Shown here piece after piece: positions 1 through 6,541 of a stretch of 12,610 nt of DNA. This DNA is from CAYFJO01 sp964343305 (GTDB taxonomy: Bacteria > Planctomycetota > Planctomycetia > Pirellulales > Pirellulaceae), in assembly GCA_964343305.1 (NCBI GenBank), contig CAYFJO010000319.1:1-12610 (forward strand), read 5' to 3'. A program made the position numbers and the translations under genes. Below the pieces are notes generated by a model that was not told the DNA's origin, did not search any database, and saw nothing but the letters and a program-made list of their open reading frames with translations. How positions within the stretch are numbered: the stretch's first letter is position 1; the number at the start of each line of letters is the position of its first letter.

Positions 1-77
1 CCATTCCGAGATATCCACAAACGCCTCACGCTGCGCATAGAATGGGGAACTACCTCAAATCGTGGCGGCGTTAGGCA
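1..77. other. Non-coding edge downstream of rplT
   Basis: These bases follow the rplT stop on the minus strand. I see no reading frame, hairpin with U-tract, or RNA gene here. In many bacteria pheS follows rplT, but the window ends too soon to tell. Confidence 0.5.
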
Positions 78-434
78 TCAAGCAGCGAGTGCTTCTTTGG
101 CCTGCTCGACCACCGAGTCAAAGCCCGCCGGATCGTGGATCGCCAATTCAGATAGGGACTTGCGATCCAACTCGATGCCCGCCTTCTTCAAACCGTGAAT
201 GAACTCGCTATAGCGGATGCCGCGCTCTTGACAGGCGGCGTTGATGCGGATGATCCAGAGCTTGCGGAATTCGCGTTTGCGGACGCGTCGATCGCGAAAT
301 GCATACGCCCCTGCTCGAAGAAGTGTTTCCTTGACTGTGCGGAGCAACTTGCCGCGTCCGCCGCGGTATCCCTTGGCTTTGTTCAACAGACGACGTTTCG
401 CCTTTGTGCGGGCGGCGCCTTTGCGTGTTCTCAT
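78..434 (-). CDS. rplT: 50S ribosomal protein L20
   Basis: Ribosomal protein L20 binds 23S rRNA early and is needed for assembly of the 50S subunit; in several bacteria it also represses its own operon by binding the mRNA. The 118 residues match the usual length for L20. The N-terminal third is very basic (RTRKGAARTKAKRR, then KGYRGGRGKL), as expected for the RNA-binding extension. The globular part carries the family stretches AYAFRDRRVRKREFRKLWI and RINAACQERGIRYSEFIHGL, and the end has ELDRKSLSELA. An AGGGA ribosome-binding site lies 7 bases before the ATG. It follows rpmI on the same strand after a 143-base gap holding a terminator-like hairpin, so its expression may be set partly by read-through. 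Identification is secure. Confidence 0.97.
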   Translation of the reverse strand: MRTRKGAARTKAKRRLLNKAKGYRGGRGKLLRTVKETLLRAGAYAFRDRRVRKREFRKLWIIRINAACQERGIRYSEFIHGLKKAGIELDRKSLSELAIHDPAGFDSVVEQAKEALAA

Positions 435-520
435 GGTTTTGTCCCTGATGTGGCGTAGCCAGGCCCAATCGCAATCGCGAAAGCGTTAATGCCCGTACGC
501 GTTGTGAATCTCCTTGCGGT

Positions 521-562
521 GTAAAAAGAGAACTTCCGAAGTCGAACAAAACTTGGGAAGTT
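521..562 (-). terminator. Terminator-like attenuator between rpmI and rplT
   Basis: Read on the minus strand, 562-556 (AACTTCC) pairs perfectly with 537-531 (GGAAGTT). After one G·G-position mismatch a second 4-bp stem forms (554-551 with 542-539), closing an 8-base loop. Three bases after the stem comes a run of five U (527-523). This is the form of an intrinsic terminator, placed inside the rpmI-rplT unit. It could lower rplT relative to rpmI, or be an attenuator controlled by L20 or by translation. The fold is seen directly; the role is inferred. Confidence 0.6.
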
Positions 563-577
563 TGACTCTGCAATGAC

Positions 578-781
578 TTAGTAGCTGTTCCCATGGAGCG
601 CTTCGCGGATGGCTGGTTCCATGCACTTGGCCACAGTGGTTGTGCCACGCAGATTTCGTTTGCGCTTTTTCGACATCCGTGTGTTCAAATGGCTCGTGCC
701 GGATTGGCGATGCTTGGCCTTGCCCTTGGCCGTCAGCCGGAAGCGTTTCTTGGTGGACTTGTGCGTCTTTTGTTTTGGCAT
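578..781 (-). CDS. rpmI: 50S ribosomal protein L35
   Basis: Ribosomal protein L35 is a small basic protein of the 50S subunit. From the ATG at 781 it has 67 residues, close to the usual 64-66, and begins with the family signature MPKQKTHKSTKKRF, followed by TAKGKAKHRQSGTSHLNTRMSKKRKRNLRG. A GTG four codons upstream would also be in frame, but the ATG is preferred because AGGTGA sits 8 bases before it and the family starts with MPK. It is the first gene of an rpmI-rplT unit. The usual upstream partner infC is absent: the next gene is divergent. Identification is secure. Confidence 0.95.
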   Translation of the reverse strand: MPKQKTHKSTKKRFRLTAKGKAKHRQSGTSHLNTRMSKKRKRNLRGTTTVAKCMEPAIREALHGNSY

Positions 782-789
782 CGTTGCTA

Positions 790-795
790 TCACCT
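790..795 (-). promoter_or_regulatory. Ribosome-binding site deciding the rpmI start
   Basis: AGGTGA lies 8 bases upstream of the ATG at 781. It overlaps the alternative GTG start at 793, which is therefore unlikely to be used. Confidence 0.6.
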
Positions 796-827
796 ATTGC
801 GACAGTTGGCAGTTGGGCAAACCGGCC

Positions 828-833
828 ATTCTA
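828..833 (-). promoter_or_regulatory. Possible -10 element of rpmI-rplT
   Basis: TAGAAT matches the sigma70 -10 consensus at five of six bases and would start transcription about 40 bases before the rpmI ATG. The matching -35 position is poor (TTCCCC, 17-base spacer), so the call is weak. Confidence 0.3.
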
Positions 834-954
834 AAGTTATCGGTCGAAACGGGGAAGGGGGATTAAGCGGCGGCGAGACACTTGTTTTGCCGCCCGGCAG
901 ACCGGTAAATGCATGGTAATCGATGCGTTCGATCGCCGGACGCTGAATTCCATC

Positions 955-972
955 CGCGAGACTTGACTCGCG
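955..972 (+). promoter_or_regulatory. Palindrome over the -35 of the CobB-like gene
   Basis: CGCGAG and CTCGCG form perfect 6-bp arms around a 6-base centre (ACTTGA). The centre and right arm contain the proposed -35 hexamer TTGACT (963-968). It could be a binding site for a dimeric regulator or a short hairpin. The symmetry is seen; the role is inferred. Confidence 0.4.
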
Positions 973-991
973 CCGAGGGACGGCGAACAAT
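963..991 (+). promoter_or_regulatory. Sigma70-like promoter of the CobB-like gene
   Basis: TTGACT (963-968, five of six matches) and AACAAT (986-991, four of six) are separated by exactly 17 bases. Transcription would start near 998, giving a leader of about 60 bases before the ATG at 1058. Its position between two palindromes supports a regulated promoter, but planctomycete promoters are poorly defined. Confidence 0.4.
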
Positions 992-994
992 GAC

Positions 995-1011
995 TGCTGA
1001 TGTCATCAGCA
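995..1011 (+). promoter_or_regulatory. 17-bp operator-like palindrome
   Basis: TGCTGATGTCATCAGCA has perfect 8-bp arms around one central T (1003). It overlaps the transcription start predicted from the promoter at 963-991, a classic repressor position. No regulator gene lies next to it, so the binding protein is unknown. Confidence 0.45.
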
Positions 1012-1057
1012 CGATGGCACAGTAACTGATCATCCCTCGCACAACGGGCCAGCGCGG

Positions 1058-2305
1058 ATGTATTTTCTGCCACGTTTGGCGATTGGAACGGTGCAGCCAT
1101 GTGCCGATGACCATTCGCTTCTAGTCGCACTCATTCATCAGCTCTGCCAGCACGAGATCGAGGTCCAGGCGTTTCTCTCTCAGGCACATTTCGGGCGCAA
1201 GTTGGATGTGGCAGCCATCGGCCGGCCGTTTGTTCGGCATCTAGACAGTTGGCTGATGTCGGAGGAAATCTGTCGCGAGATTTTCTGGTACGGATCGTCG
1301 TCGTGCGATTTGGCGATCGTCGAAGGGACTTTTTCGTGTACCCAAAAAACGCAATCCGCGGCGAACTTGGATCAGCTTTGTGAGTGGCTGGACCTTCCCG
1401 CGATTGCAGTGGTGGATGCGTCGCGGCTGGACCAGACGGGTCTGCCGGCAAAACCACCGGCCGTGTGCGCGGTTGTGTTGGATCAGGTTCAGGATGAGCG
1501 ACATGCACGTGATGTTCAGACGACGATTCAATCCTATTGGCAAGTCCCGATTGTTGGTGCATCGCTCGCTTGGGCAGATCCCAAGCATTTGCGATTGGAT
1601 CTGGATTGGCTGATGAAGCTTGCCAGGCAACGATCATTCCACACAGTGGCTCACGGTCTGTTGCAAGACGTTGATCAGCTTGACGATCTCACGGTTGCCG
1701 TGGCTTTTGACGAAGCGTTGAATTGCTATTTTCCCGACACGCTTGATCTGTTGGAAATGCTTGGCGCGACGATTTACGATTTTTCGCCGTTGCGAAGCGA
1801 TCGCTTGCCGGATGCGGATGTGGTTTATCTGGGTTGTGGCCCGGCCGATGAATATGCTGGCGAGTTAGCGAACAACGTCTGCATGAAACAGTCGATGCAC
1901 GAGCATCTTGCCACGGGTGGACGCATCTACGCGGAAGGCGGTGGCCTAGCCTATCTGGCGCAACAAATGGTGCTGGACCGCGGTGAGGGATATCCGATGT
2001 GTGGCGTGCTGCCAATTGTTGCCCGGTTGGATGGTCAAGCAAGCAATGTCCGGCCCGCGGAATTGACGCTGGTCCGCGACAATTGGTTGGGAAGCCAGCA
2101 TTCACGGCTGCGTGGCTATGTAAGTTCGAAGTGGTCGATCGAGCGAGCGGGCGGGCGAACGGACCAAGAATCCATGCAATTCGTTGGCCACCATCAAGTC
2201 GTTGGCAGTCGGCTGCACGTGAACTTCGCCGCCAACCCGGAATTGCTGCGGCACTTCTTCGAGCCGGTTCCAAATCTGGCGGCTACTCGCCTTCAAGCAG
2301 TTTAA
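1058..2305 (+). CDS. CobB/CbiA-like protein, probable pseudoenzyme
   Basis: True CobB/CbiA uses ATP and glutamine to amidate cobyrinate side chains a and c. This 415-residue protein keeps the two-domain plan and near-normal length. Recognisable stretches are RHLDSWLM (61-68), DLAIVEG (84-90), VPIVGASL (163-170), DPKHLRL (174-180, family PERHLGL), and VAVAFDEALNCYFPDTLDLL (213-232). These are followed by GATIYDFSPL and GGRIYAEGGGLAYL (287-300). Key catalytic parts are lost. The N-terminal P-loop is replaced by TVQPCADDHS (11-20). The EGVMGLYDG-type motif reads EGTFSCTQK. The glutaminase nucleophile in ECGG is glycine (G294, codon GGC). A histidine (H387) remains near the C-terminus, but the second one of the family HxH is asparagine. 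The ATG is the first possible start after an upstream in-frame stop. Homology is fairly sure; cobalamin synthesis is unlikely, and a binding or regulatory role is my inference. Confidence 0.8.
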   Translation: MYFLPRLAIGTVQPCADDHSLLVALIHQLCQHEIEVQAFLSQAHFGRKLDVAAIGRPFVRHLDSWLMSEEICREIFWYGSSSCDLAIVEGTFSCTQKTQSAANLDQLCEWLDLPAIAVVDASRLDQTGLPAKPPAVCAVVLDQVQDERHARDVQTTIQSYWQVPIVGASLAWADPKHLRLDLDWLMKLARQRSFHTVAHGLLQDVDQLDDLTVAVAFDEALNCYFPDTLDLLEMLGATIYDFSPLRSDRLPDADVVYLGCGPADEYAGELANNVCMKQSMHEHLATGGRIYAEGGGLAYLAQQMVLDRGEGYPMCGVLPIVARLDGQASNVRPAELTLVRDNWLGSQHSRLRGYVSSKWSIERAGGRTDQESMQFVGHHQVVGSRLHVNFAANPELLRHFFEPVPNLAATRLQAV

Positions 2306-3311
2306 CGATCGCCGTGCGCCTCTCTGATTTGGCGATGTCCAGCGCCGTGCTGCCCTGTTTGTCTTTCAATGATTTATCGGCCCCACCTTGAATTAACATT
2401 TCGGTGATTTCCTGGTAACCGCTGTATGCCGCGATGTGCAAAGGTGTCCAGCCTTCGATGTCAGCAAGATTCTTGTCGACTTTCTTGCTCGACACCAGCG
2501 TCTTGACGACCGCTTTCTGCCCCGAATAAGCAGCCACGAACAACGGCGTCAGTCCATCTTTCGTTTTTGCATTGGGGTCGGCCTTTTTGGCCAACAACAG
2601 GACGACTAGTTCATCGTGACCTTGCGCGGCCGCAAAATGCAGCGGTGTGTATCCGGTTTTTGCTTTGGCGTTGGGATCGCATCCGGCGGCAAGCAACATG
2701 GTGGCGATTTGAACGTTGCCTTTGTAGGCCGGCATGTGCAGGGCCGTATAGCCGCTCGAATTCGCGGAATTCACGTCCGGCTCTTTTGTCAGCAGGAACT
2801 CGACCACATTCGTTCGCTCGTGAAGCGCGGCGAAATGCAGCGGAGTGTCGTTTTCTTTGTCGGTGGCCTGCAATTCCGCCTTCGCTTTCAAGAGCACAGC
2901 AGCAACACCTGTGTGACCAGCCCAACACGCCAAATGCAGCGGAGTCGCCTTTTGATCGTCACGCGAGTCTACGACCGCTCCCGCTTTGAGCAATCTTTGG
3001 ACGATCTTGGTGCGCCCGCGCCAGGCCGCGATGTGCAACACGTTCTGGCCATCGCACGCAATGGCGATGTCCGCTTCTTGATCGAGCAAATACTCGACAA
3101 CTGGCTCGTGTCCGCCGCGCGTCGCGAGGAACAATGGCGTGTATCCATTTTCCTCTTTCTGGTTCAACCGATCGGGAAACTCGGAAAGAATTTTCTTCAC
3201 GAGCGACAAATTGCCTTTGTCCGCGGCCAAATGGATCTCGCCCGCTCGCGCTGATTCGCACGCACCGCTCAAGCCGGCGATGCTGATGAAGAGAATTGCC
3301 AGCCGCTTCAC
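2283..3311 (-). CDS. Exported ankyrin-repeat protein
   Basis: This 342-residue protein starts with a signal peptide (MKRLAILFISIAGLSGA, likely cut after ARA at residue 23) and is otherwise almost entirely ankyrin repeats. About ten units of 33 residues can be counted from residue 25 to the end, including an N-terminal cap, eight units with the G-x-TPLH-x-AA core (for example GYTPLHFAAAQGH), and a short C-terminal cap. Such arrays form protein-binding surfaces; here it would lie in the periplasm or outside the cell. The partner is unknown. The start is GTG, supported by AAGGAG seven bases upstream. The last 23 bases overlap the end of the convergent CobB-like gene. The cysteine at residue 18 is not in a good lipobox (SGAC), so a lipoprotein is less likely. 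Confidence 0.9.
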   Translation of the reverse strand: MKRLAILFISIAGLSGACESARAGEIHLAADKGNLSLVKKILSEFPDRLNQKEENGYTPLFLATRGGHEPVVEYLLDQEADIAIACDGQNVLHIAAWRGRTKIVQRLLKAGAVVDSRDDQKATPLHLACWAGHTGVAAVLLKAKAELQATDKENDTPLHFAALHERTNVVEFLLTKEPDVNSANSSGYTALHMPAYKGNVQIATMLLAAGCDPNAKAKTGYTPLHFAAAQGHDELVVLLLAKKADPNAKTKDGLTPLFVAAYSGQKAVVKTLVSSKKVDKNLADIEGWTPLHIAAYSGYQEITEMLIQGGADKSLKDKQGSTALDIAKSERRTAIVKLLEGE

Positions 3312-3318
3312 AATCTTG

Positions 3319-3324
3319 CTCCTT
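3319..3324 (-). promoter_or_regulatory. Ribosome-binding site deciding a GTG start
   Basis: AAGGAG lies seven bases before the GTG at 3311, fixing the start of the ankyrin gene directly before a normal signal peptide. Confidence 0.7.
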
Positions 3325-3401
3325 TGTCCATGGTGATTTCAAGGATGAGTGCCAAGTTGCATCGATTTGGTTCAATCCAGCAACCTTGAGCCGTGGGCAC
3401 A

Positions 3402-3430
3402 TTGACACAACCTGTAGGCCGTCCAATACT
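3402..3430 (+). promoter_or_regulatory. Sigma70-like promoter of mgtE
   Basis: TTGACA (3402-3407, perfect) and AATACT (3425-3430, four of six) are 17 bases apart. The start point would be near 3437, inside a small inverted repeat GGTGG-TCAAC-CCACC (3433-3447). The leader of about 60 bases is too short for the magnesium-sensing M-box riboswitch, and none is seen. Confidence 0.45.
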
Positions 3431-3496
3431 CAGGTGGTCAACCCACCAACGACGCGTCGCGATTCACTCTAGCCCATATAGCCACAAGACGCCAAC

Positions 3497-4858
3497 ATGA
3501 TTAACACACTCTATCTCCCGGAATTACGCGAAATGCTCGCGGAAGACGATGAGAGCGAGTTGCGTGAGTTCTGTACGGCGTTGCACCCAGGTCGAACGGC
3601 CGAATTCATGGAAGGGCTTTCGCCCGACGACGCTTGGCGCGTTTTGCAATATGCCAATCCGGTGCTGAAGGTCGAAATCTTCACGTTTTTCAAGCACGAA
3701 AAACAAGTCGAGATTCTGGAAACACAGGACCGCGAGCAGGTCGCGGCGTTGGTCGCCGATCTGCCACCAGACGATCGTGTCGACATTCTGGACGACGTCG
3801 ACGAGGTCATCGTTCAAGATCTGCTGGACCGCATCCCGCAGGACGAACGCCTCGACATTCTGAGACTGCGCGAGTATCCCGAAGACACCGCCGGCGCGGT
3901 CATGACGACTGACGTGGCTCGTCTGGGAGAATCTTTGACGGCAAAAGAAGCGTTGGAATCCATCGCACGGCAGGCCGAGGAAGTCGAGACGATTTACTAC
4001 CTGTACATCGTCGACGACAGCGAACATCTGCGCGGCATCGTTTCAGCTCGGCAACTGGTCGCATCCATGACGCGGCCCGGCACACCGCTCACCGAACTGA
4101 TGGAAACCGAAATCATCACGGCCCATGTATTGGACGACCAGGAAGAAGTGGCGAACAAGGTGGCTCGCATGGACTTGCTGGCGATTCCGGTAATCGACGA
4201 CGAACAACGATTGGTCGGCATCATTACGCACGACGACGTGATCGACGTTGTGCATGAAGAAGCAATCGAAGACGCTCATCAGATGGCCGCCGTCGATCCG
4301 CTCGACGTCAGTTACATGCGCACGGGTGTGATGACATTGAGTTGGAAACGAGGCATCTGGCTTACGATTCTGTTCTTTGCGGCTCTGCTGACAGCCTTTG
4401 CGCTGCAAAACTACGAGGGCCAATTGAACACTTGGGCGTGGCTGATTCCATTCATACCGCTCGTCATTTCAACGGGCGGCAACACCGGAAACCAATCGGC
4501 AACCCTGGTCATTACGGCATTGAATCGTGGAGACGTGGCCATCGGCGATTGGACTCGCGTCGCTTGGCGAGAACTCATCCAGGGCTTGCTGTTGGGCGGA
4601 TTCCTGGCAGCGATCGGTTACATCATCGCGATATTTATGGCCGATTCGCCGGCGTGGTACAACGCGCTGGTCGTTCCTATCACGTTGCTCTTGGTGGTCG
4701 TTACCGGGACATTGACGGGTTCCGTGTTGCCCATCATTTTCAAGCGAATTGGCTGGGACCCAGCGTTGATGAGCAGTCCGTTTGTCGCGGGAATCATCGA
4801 CATTCTGGGGATCGTGATCTATATGAACGTCGCGATTCTGCTTCTCACAAAGAACTAG
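3497..4858 (+). CDS. mgtE: Magnesium transporter MgtE
   Basis: MgtE is a homodimeric inner-membrane channel that admits Mg2+ and closes when cytosolic Mg2+ binds its soluble domains. The 453 residues match the family. An acidic superhelical N domain covers about 10-128 (LHPGRTAEFMEGL, LPPDDRVDIL). A CBS pair follows at about 130-255 (YPEDTAGAVMTTDVARL, then MDLLAIPVIDDEQRLVGIIT). A linking helix leads to five membrane segments at about 287-304, 313-326, 358-380, 389-412 and 430-450. Signature residues of the pore domain are present: PLVISTGGNTGNQSATL (321-337), DPALMSSPFVAG (421-432) and the conserved aspartate D435 in GIIDILG. No clear ribosome-binding site precedes the ATG, which is common in this type of genome. 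Identification is secure. Confidence 0.95.
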   Translation: MINTLYLPELREMLAEDDESELREFCTALHPGRTAEFMEGLSPDDAWRVLQYANPVLKVEIFTFFKHEKQVEILETQDREQVAALVADLPPDDRVDILDDVDEVIVQDLLDRIPQDERLDILRLREYPEDTAGAVMTTDVARLGESLTAKEALESIARQAEEVETIYYLYIVDDSEHLRGIVSARQLVASMTRPGTPLTELMETEIITAHVLDDQEEVANKVARMDLLAIPVIDDEQRLVGIITHDDVIDVVHEEAIEDAHQMAAVDPLDVSYMRTGVMTLSWKRGIWLTILFFAALLTAFALQNYEGQLNTWAWLIPFIPLVISTGGNTGNQSATLVITALNRGDVAIGDWTRVAWRELIQGLLLGGFLAAIGYIIAIFMADSPAWYNALVVPITLLLVVVTGTLTGSVLPIIFKRIGWDPALMSSPFVAGIIDILGIVIYMNVAILLLTKN

Positions 4859-4895
4859 CTTCCTTCGCAACCACACATGCTCAAACAGCTAGTTC
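4852..4895. terminator. Inverted repeat spanning two convergent gene ends
   Basis: GAACTAGCT (4852-4860) and AGCTAGTTC (4887-4895) are perfect 9-bp arms separated by 26 bases. The arms cover the mgtE stop (4856-4858) and lie just beside the stop of the minus-strand gene (4881-4883). It may serve as a bidirectional transcription end, but there is no U-tract and the loop is long. Confidence 0.3.
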
Positions 4896-5216
4896 AGGCG
4901 AGCCGACGTAGAGTTGCAAGACCTGACTTTGCACTTTGATCGCGCGAATCAAAATCCAGATTTGATCCGGCGTAAACTTCCGTGGATCGCTGCGGGCCAG
5001 ATCGTCAAGTTCTTCGGTCATCGCGGCGTGCTGATCCGTGGCCGCTTGCAAACGCAAACCGGTTTCCTGCCAGGCGTTCGACAGCGTCTCTTCGTCACAA
5101 AGTTGCTCGATGTCGTCGACCGAATTCGACAACAGCAGGCACAAACGTGCGACGTCACGCGCGTCGGCTTCGGGTTGTAGCTGTTCGATGCGACCGGCAA
5201 GTTCCTGACAATTCAT
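4881..5216 (-). CDS. Small acidic helical protein, unknown function
   Basis: I do not recognise this protein. From the ATG at 5216 it has 111 residues, no signal peptide and no membrane segment, and is rich in Glu, Asp, Leu and Gln with a strongly helical pattern (CQELAGRIEQLQPEADARD, then EETLSNAWQETGLRLQAA). The C-terminal part (DPRKFTPDQIWILIRAIKVQ) is the most distinctive stretch and may be a short interaction motif. GAGG lies five bases before the chosen ATG. An ATG five codons upstream (5231) is possible; the frame is open further but begins with poor protein sequence. It converges on mgtE with a 22-base gap. Whether it is truly made is likely but not certain. Confidence 0.65.
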   Translation of the reverse strand: MNCQELAGRIEQLQPEADARDVARLCLLLSNSVDDIEQLCDEETLSNAWQETGLRLQAATDQHAAMTEELDDLARSDPRKFTPDQIWILIRAIKVQSQVLQLYVGSPELAV

Positions 5217-5411
5217 ATTGCCCTCATTCATAGAAGCGAGGTTGTGGAGGTCATCAAAGTTGCGAATGCAAAAGTCAATGCCAACGATTGACGAACGAAC
5301 AATCGAATCATTGGAAAAGCGGTGTTGGAAAATGAGACGTGAATTCCGCGAACGCGGTTGTCGAATCAGCTTCAATTGAACTTTAGCTCAAATACCAAGA
5401 AAGGGAAATTT

Positions 5412-6533
5412 TTATCGCAACATTTTGACGTCACGATATTGCTGGGCGATTTGATTGGCGGAGATTCTTACATCAAACGCCTCGTTCGACCGAATTCGAC
5501 CGGCAATTCCCATCTCGACGCGCATTGCGGAATCGGCCAACACGTCACGAACGCTACAAGCCAGCGCATTTGCATCATCGACTGGAACCAAACTTGCGGC
5601 ATCGCAACCCACTGGGAAAATCTCGCGAGTCCCGCCGACATCGGTTGCCACGACCGGTACACCGGACGCGGCGGCTTCGAGCAGAACGCGTCCGAGCGGC
5701 TCCTGCCGAGCGGCGTGTACGACCAGTGAGATTTCGTTCATCAATCGTGCAATCTCCGTTTGCCAACCCAGAAAATGAACGCGTCCGCAAAGTGGCGCCC
5801 GCGACGCGACACTCCGCAGATTTGCTTCAAACTCGATCGACTCCTGCTTTTCCGAAAAGCGTTGTCCCACGACCACCAGATGGTCGTTGTCCGAGACAAA
5901 GCCTGGGGCCGCCTTCAGCAACGTGTCCAATCCTTTGCGAATTCCAATTTGTCCGATGCTGGCAATCAACTGCACGTTATGGCTGAGGCCAAGAGAGTCG
6001 TGCAACCAGTAGGTTGCTTCTCGGGGCTGGAATTGTTCGAGGTCCACGCCGTTATGCACGACGAAAGTCTTGTCGGGATCGACGCCCGCGTTGGTATGCC
6101 ACTGGCGTGTCGCCCGCGAAACGGCAAGGATGCGCGAGTTCCAGTTTAGATCGTCAATCACCGCGCGGCTGATTTTGATGATGTCCCGTAGATGCCCGAT
6201 GCTTGGAATCCCCATCTCCGGCGCAACCGGGCCCAACATCCGGCTCATCGACAAGCTGTTTGCGTGCACAAAGTCGGGAGTTGCTTCCCGGACTAAACTG
6301 GCAAGTCTGCTTCGCACATCGCCGATGTCCAGGCGTCGGCCATCCGCATCGTGTCGTTCGAAAGCAAGGTGTCGTACTCCGATTCTCTGAAGCTCCGTCG
6401 CGAACTCTCCAACCGGCGGCGCAGCCACGCAGATCTCAAAACCGTCGTCAATCAGCAAAGGCAGAACAGAAAGAAACGACCGCTCGCCGCCGTTCAGCGT
6501 CGGATACTCACAAACGACAAGCACCTTGGTCAT
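5412..6533 (-). CDS. GT-B glycosyltransferase, family 4 type
   Basis: This 373-residue protein has the two-Rossmann plan of GT4 enzymes, which move a sugar from a nucleotide donor to a glycan, lipid or protein with retention. The N-terminal half starts MTKVLVVCEYPTLNGGERS with the family glycine loop (15-16), and VHANSLSMSR (89-98) follows. The donor half shows VVHNGVDLEQFQP (158-170), IASIGQIGIRKGLDTLLKA (190-208) and the E-x7-E motif E278 to E286 in QEPLGRVLLEAAASGVPVVA. No signal peptide or membrane segment is seen, so it is probably cytosolic or peripheral. Its ATG is 8 bases after the dapA stop, so both are probably on one mRNA. The sugar and acceptor cannot be told from sequence. Confidence 0.9.
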   Translation of the reverse strand: MTKVLVVCEYPTLNGGERSFLSVLPLLIDDGFEICVAAPPVGEFATELQRIGVRHLAFERHDADGRRLDIGDVRSRLASLVREATPDFVHANSLSMSRMLGPVAPEMGIPSIGHLRDIIKISRAVIDDLNWNSRILAVSRATRQWHTNAGVDPDKTFVVHNGVDLEQFQPREATYWLHDSLGLSHNVQLIASIGQIGIRKGLDTLLKAAPGFVSDNDHLVVVGQRFSEKQESIEFEANLRSVASRAPLCGRVHFLGWQTEIARLMNEISLVVHAARQEPLGRVLLEAAASGVPVVATDVGGTREIFPVGCDAASLVPVDDANALACSVRDVLADSAMRVEMGIAGRIRSNEAFDVRISANQIAQQYRDVKMLR

Positions 6534-6541
6534 GATACGTG

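Noticed and set aside
208..648. Open frame of 146 codons on the minus strand
   Set aside because: It overlaps both rplT and the end of rpmI in another frame and has no family features.
869..894. GGCGGC/GCCGCC hairpin upstream of rpmI
   Set aside because: Six GC pairs with a 14-base loop, upstream of the likely start of transcription and without a U-tract; it could be chance in GC-rich DNA.
1131..1637. Open frame of 168 codons on the minus strand
   Set aside because: Also inside the CobB-like gene, with low-complexity Pro/Arg/Ser composition and no motif.
1689..2273. Open frame of 194 codons on the minus strand
   Set aside because: It lies wholly inside the CobB-like gene, is rich in Arg, Pro and Ala, and shows no domain pattern; it is a shadow of the real frame.
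4342..4911. Open frame of 189 codons on the plus strand
   Set aside because: It overlaps the membrane domain of mgtE in another frame and is full of Arg and His; mgtE is certain.
5346..5357. CCGC-GAAC-GCGG hairpin after the glycosyltransferase gene
   Set aside because: Only four pairs and no U-tract; not a convincing terminator.
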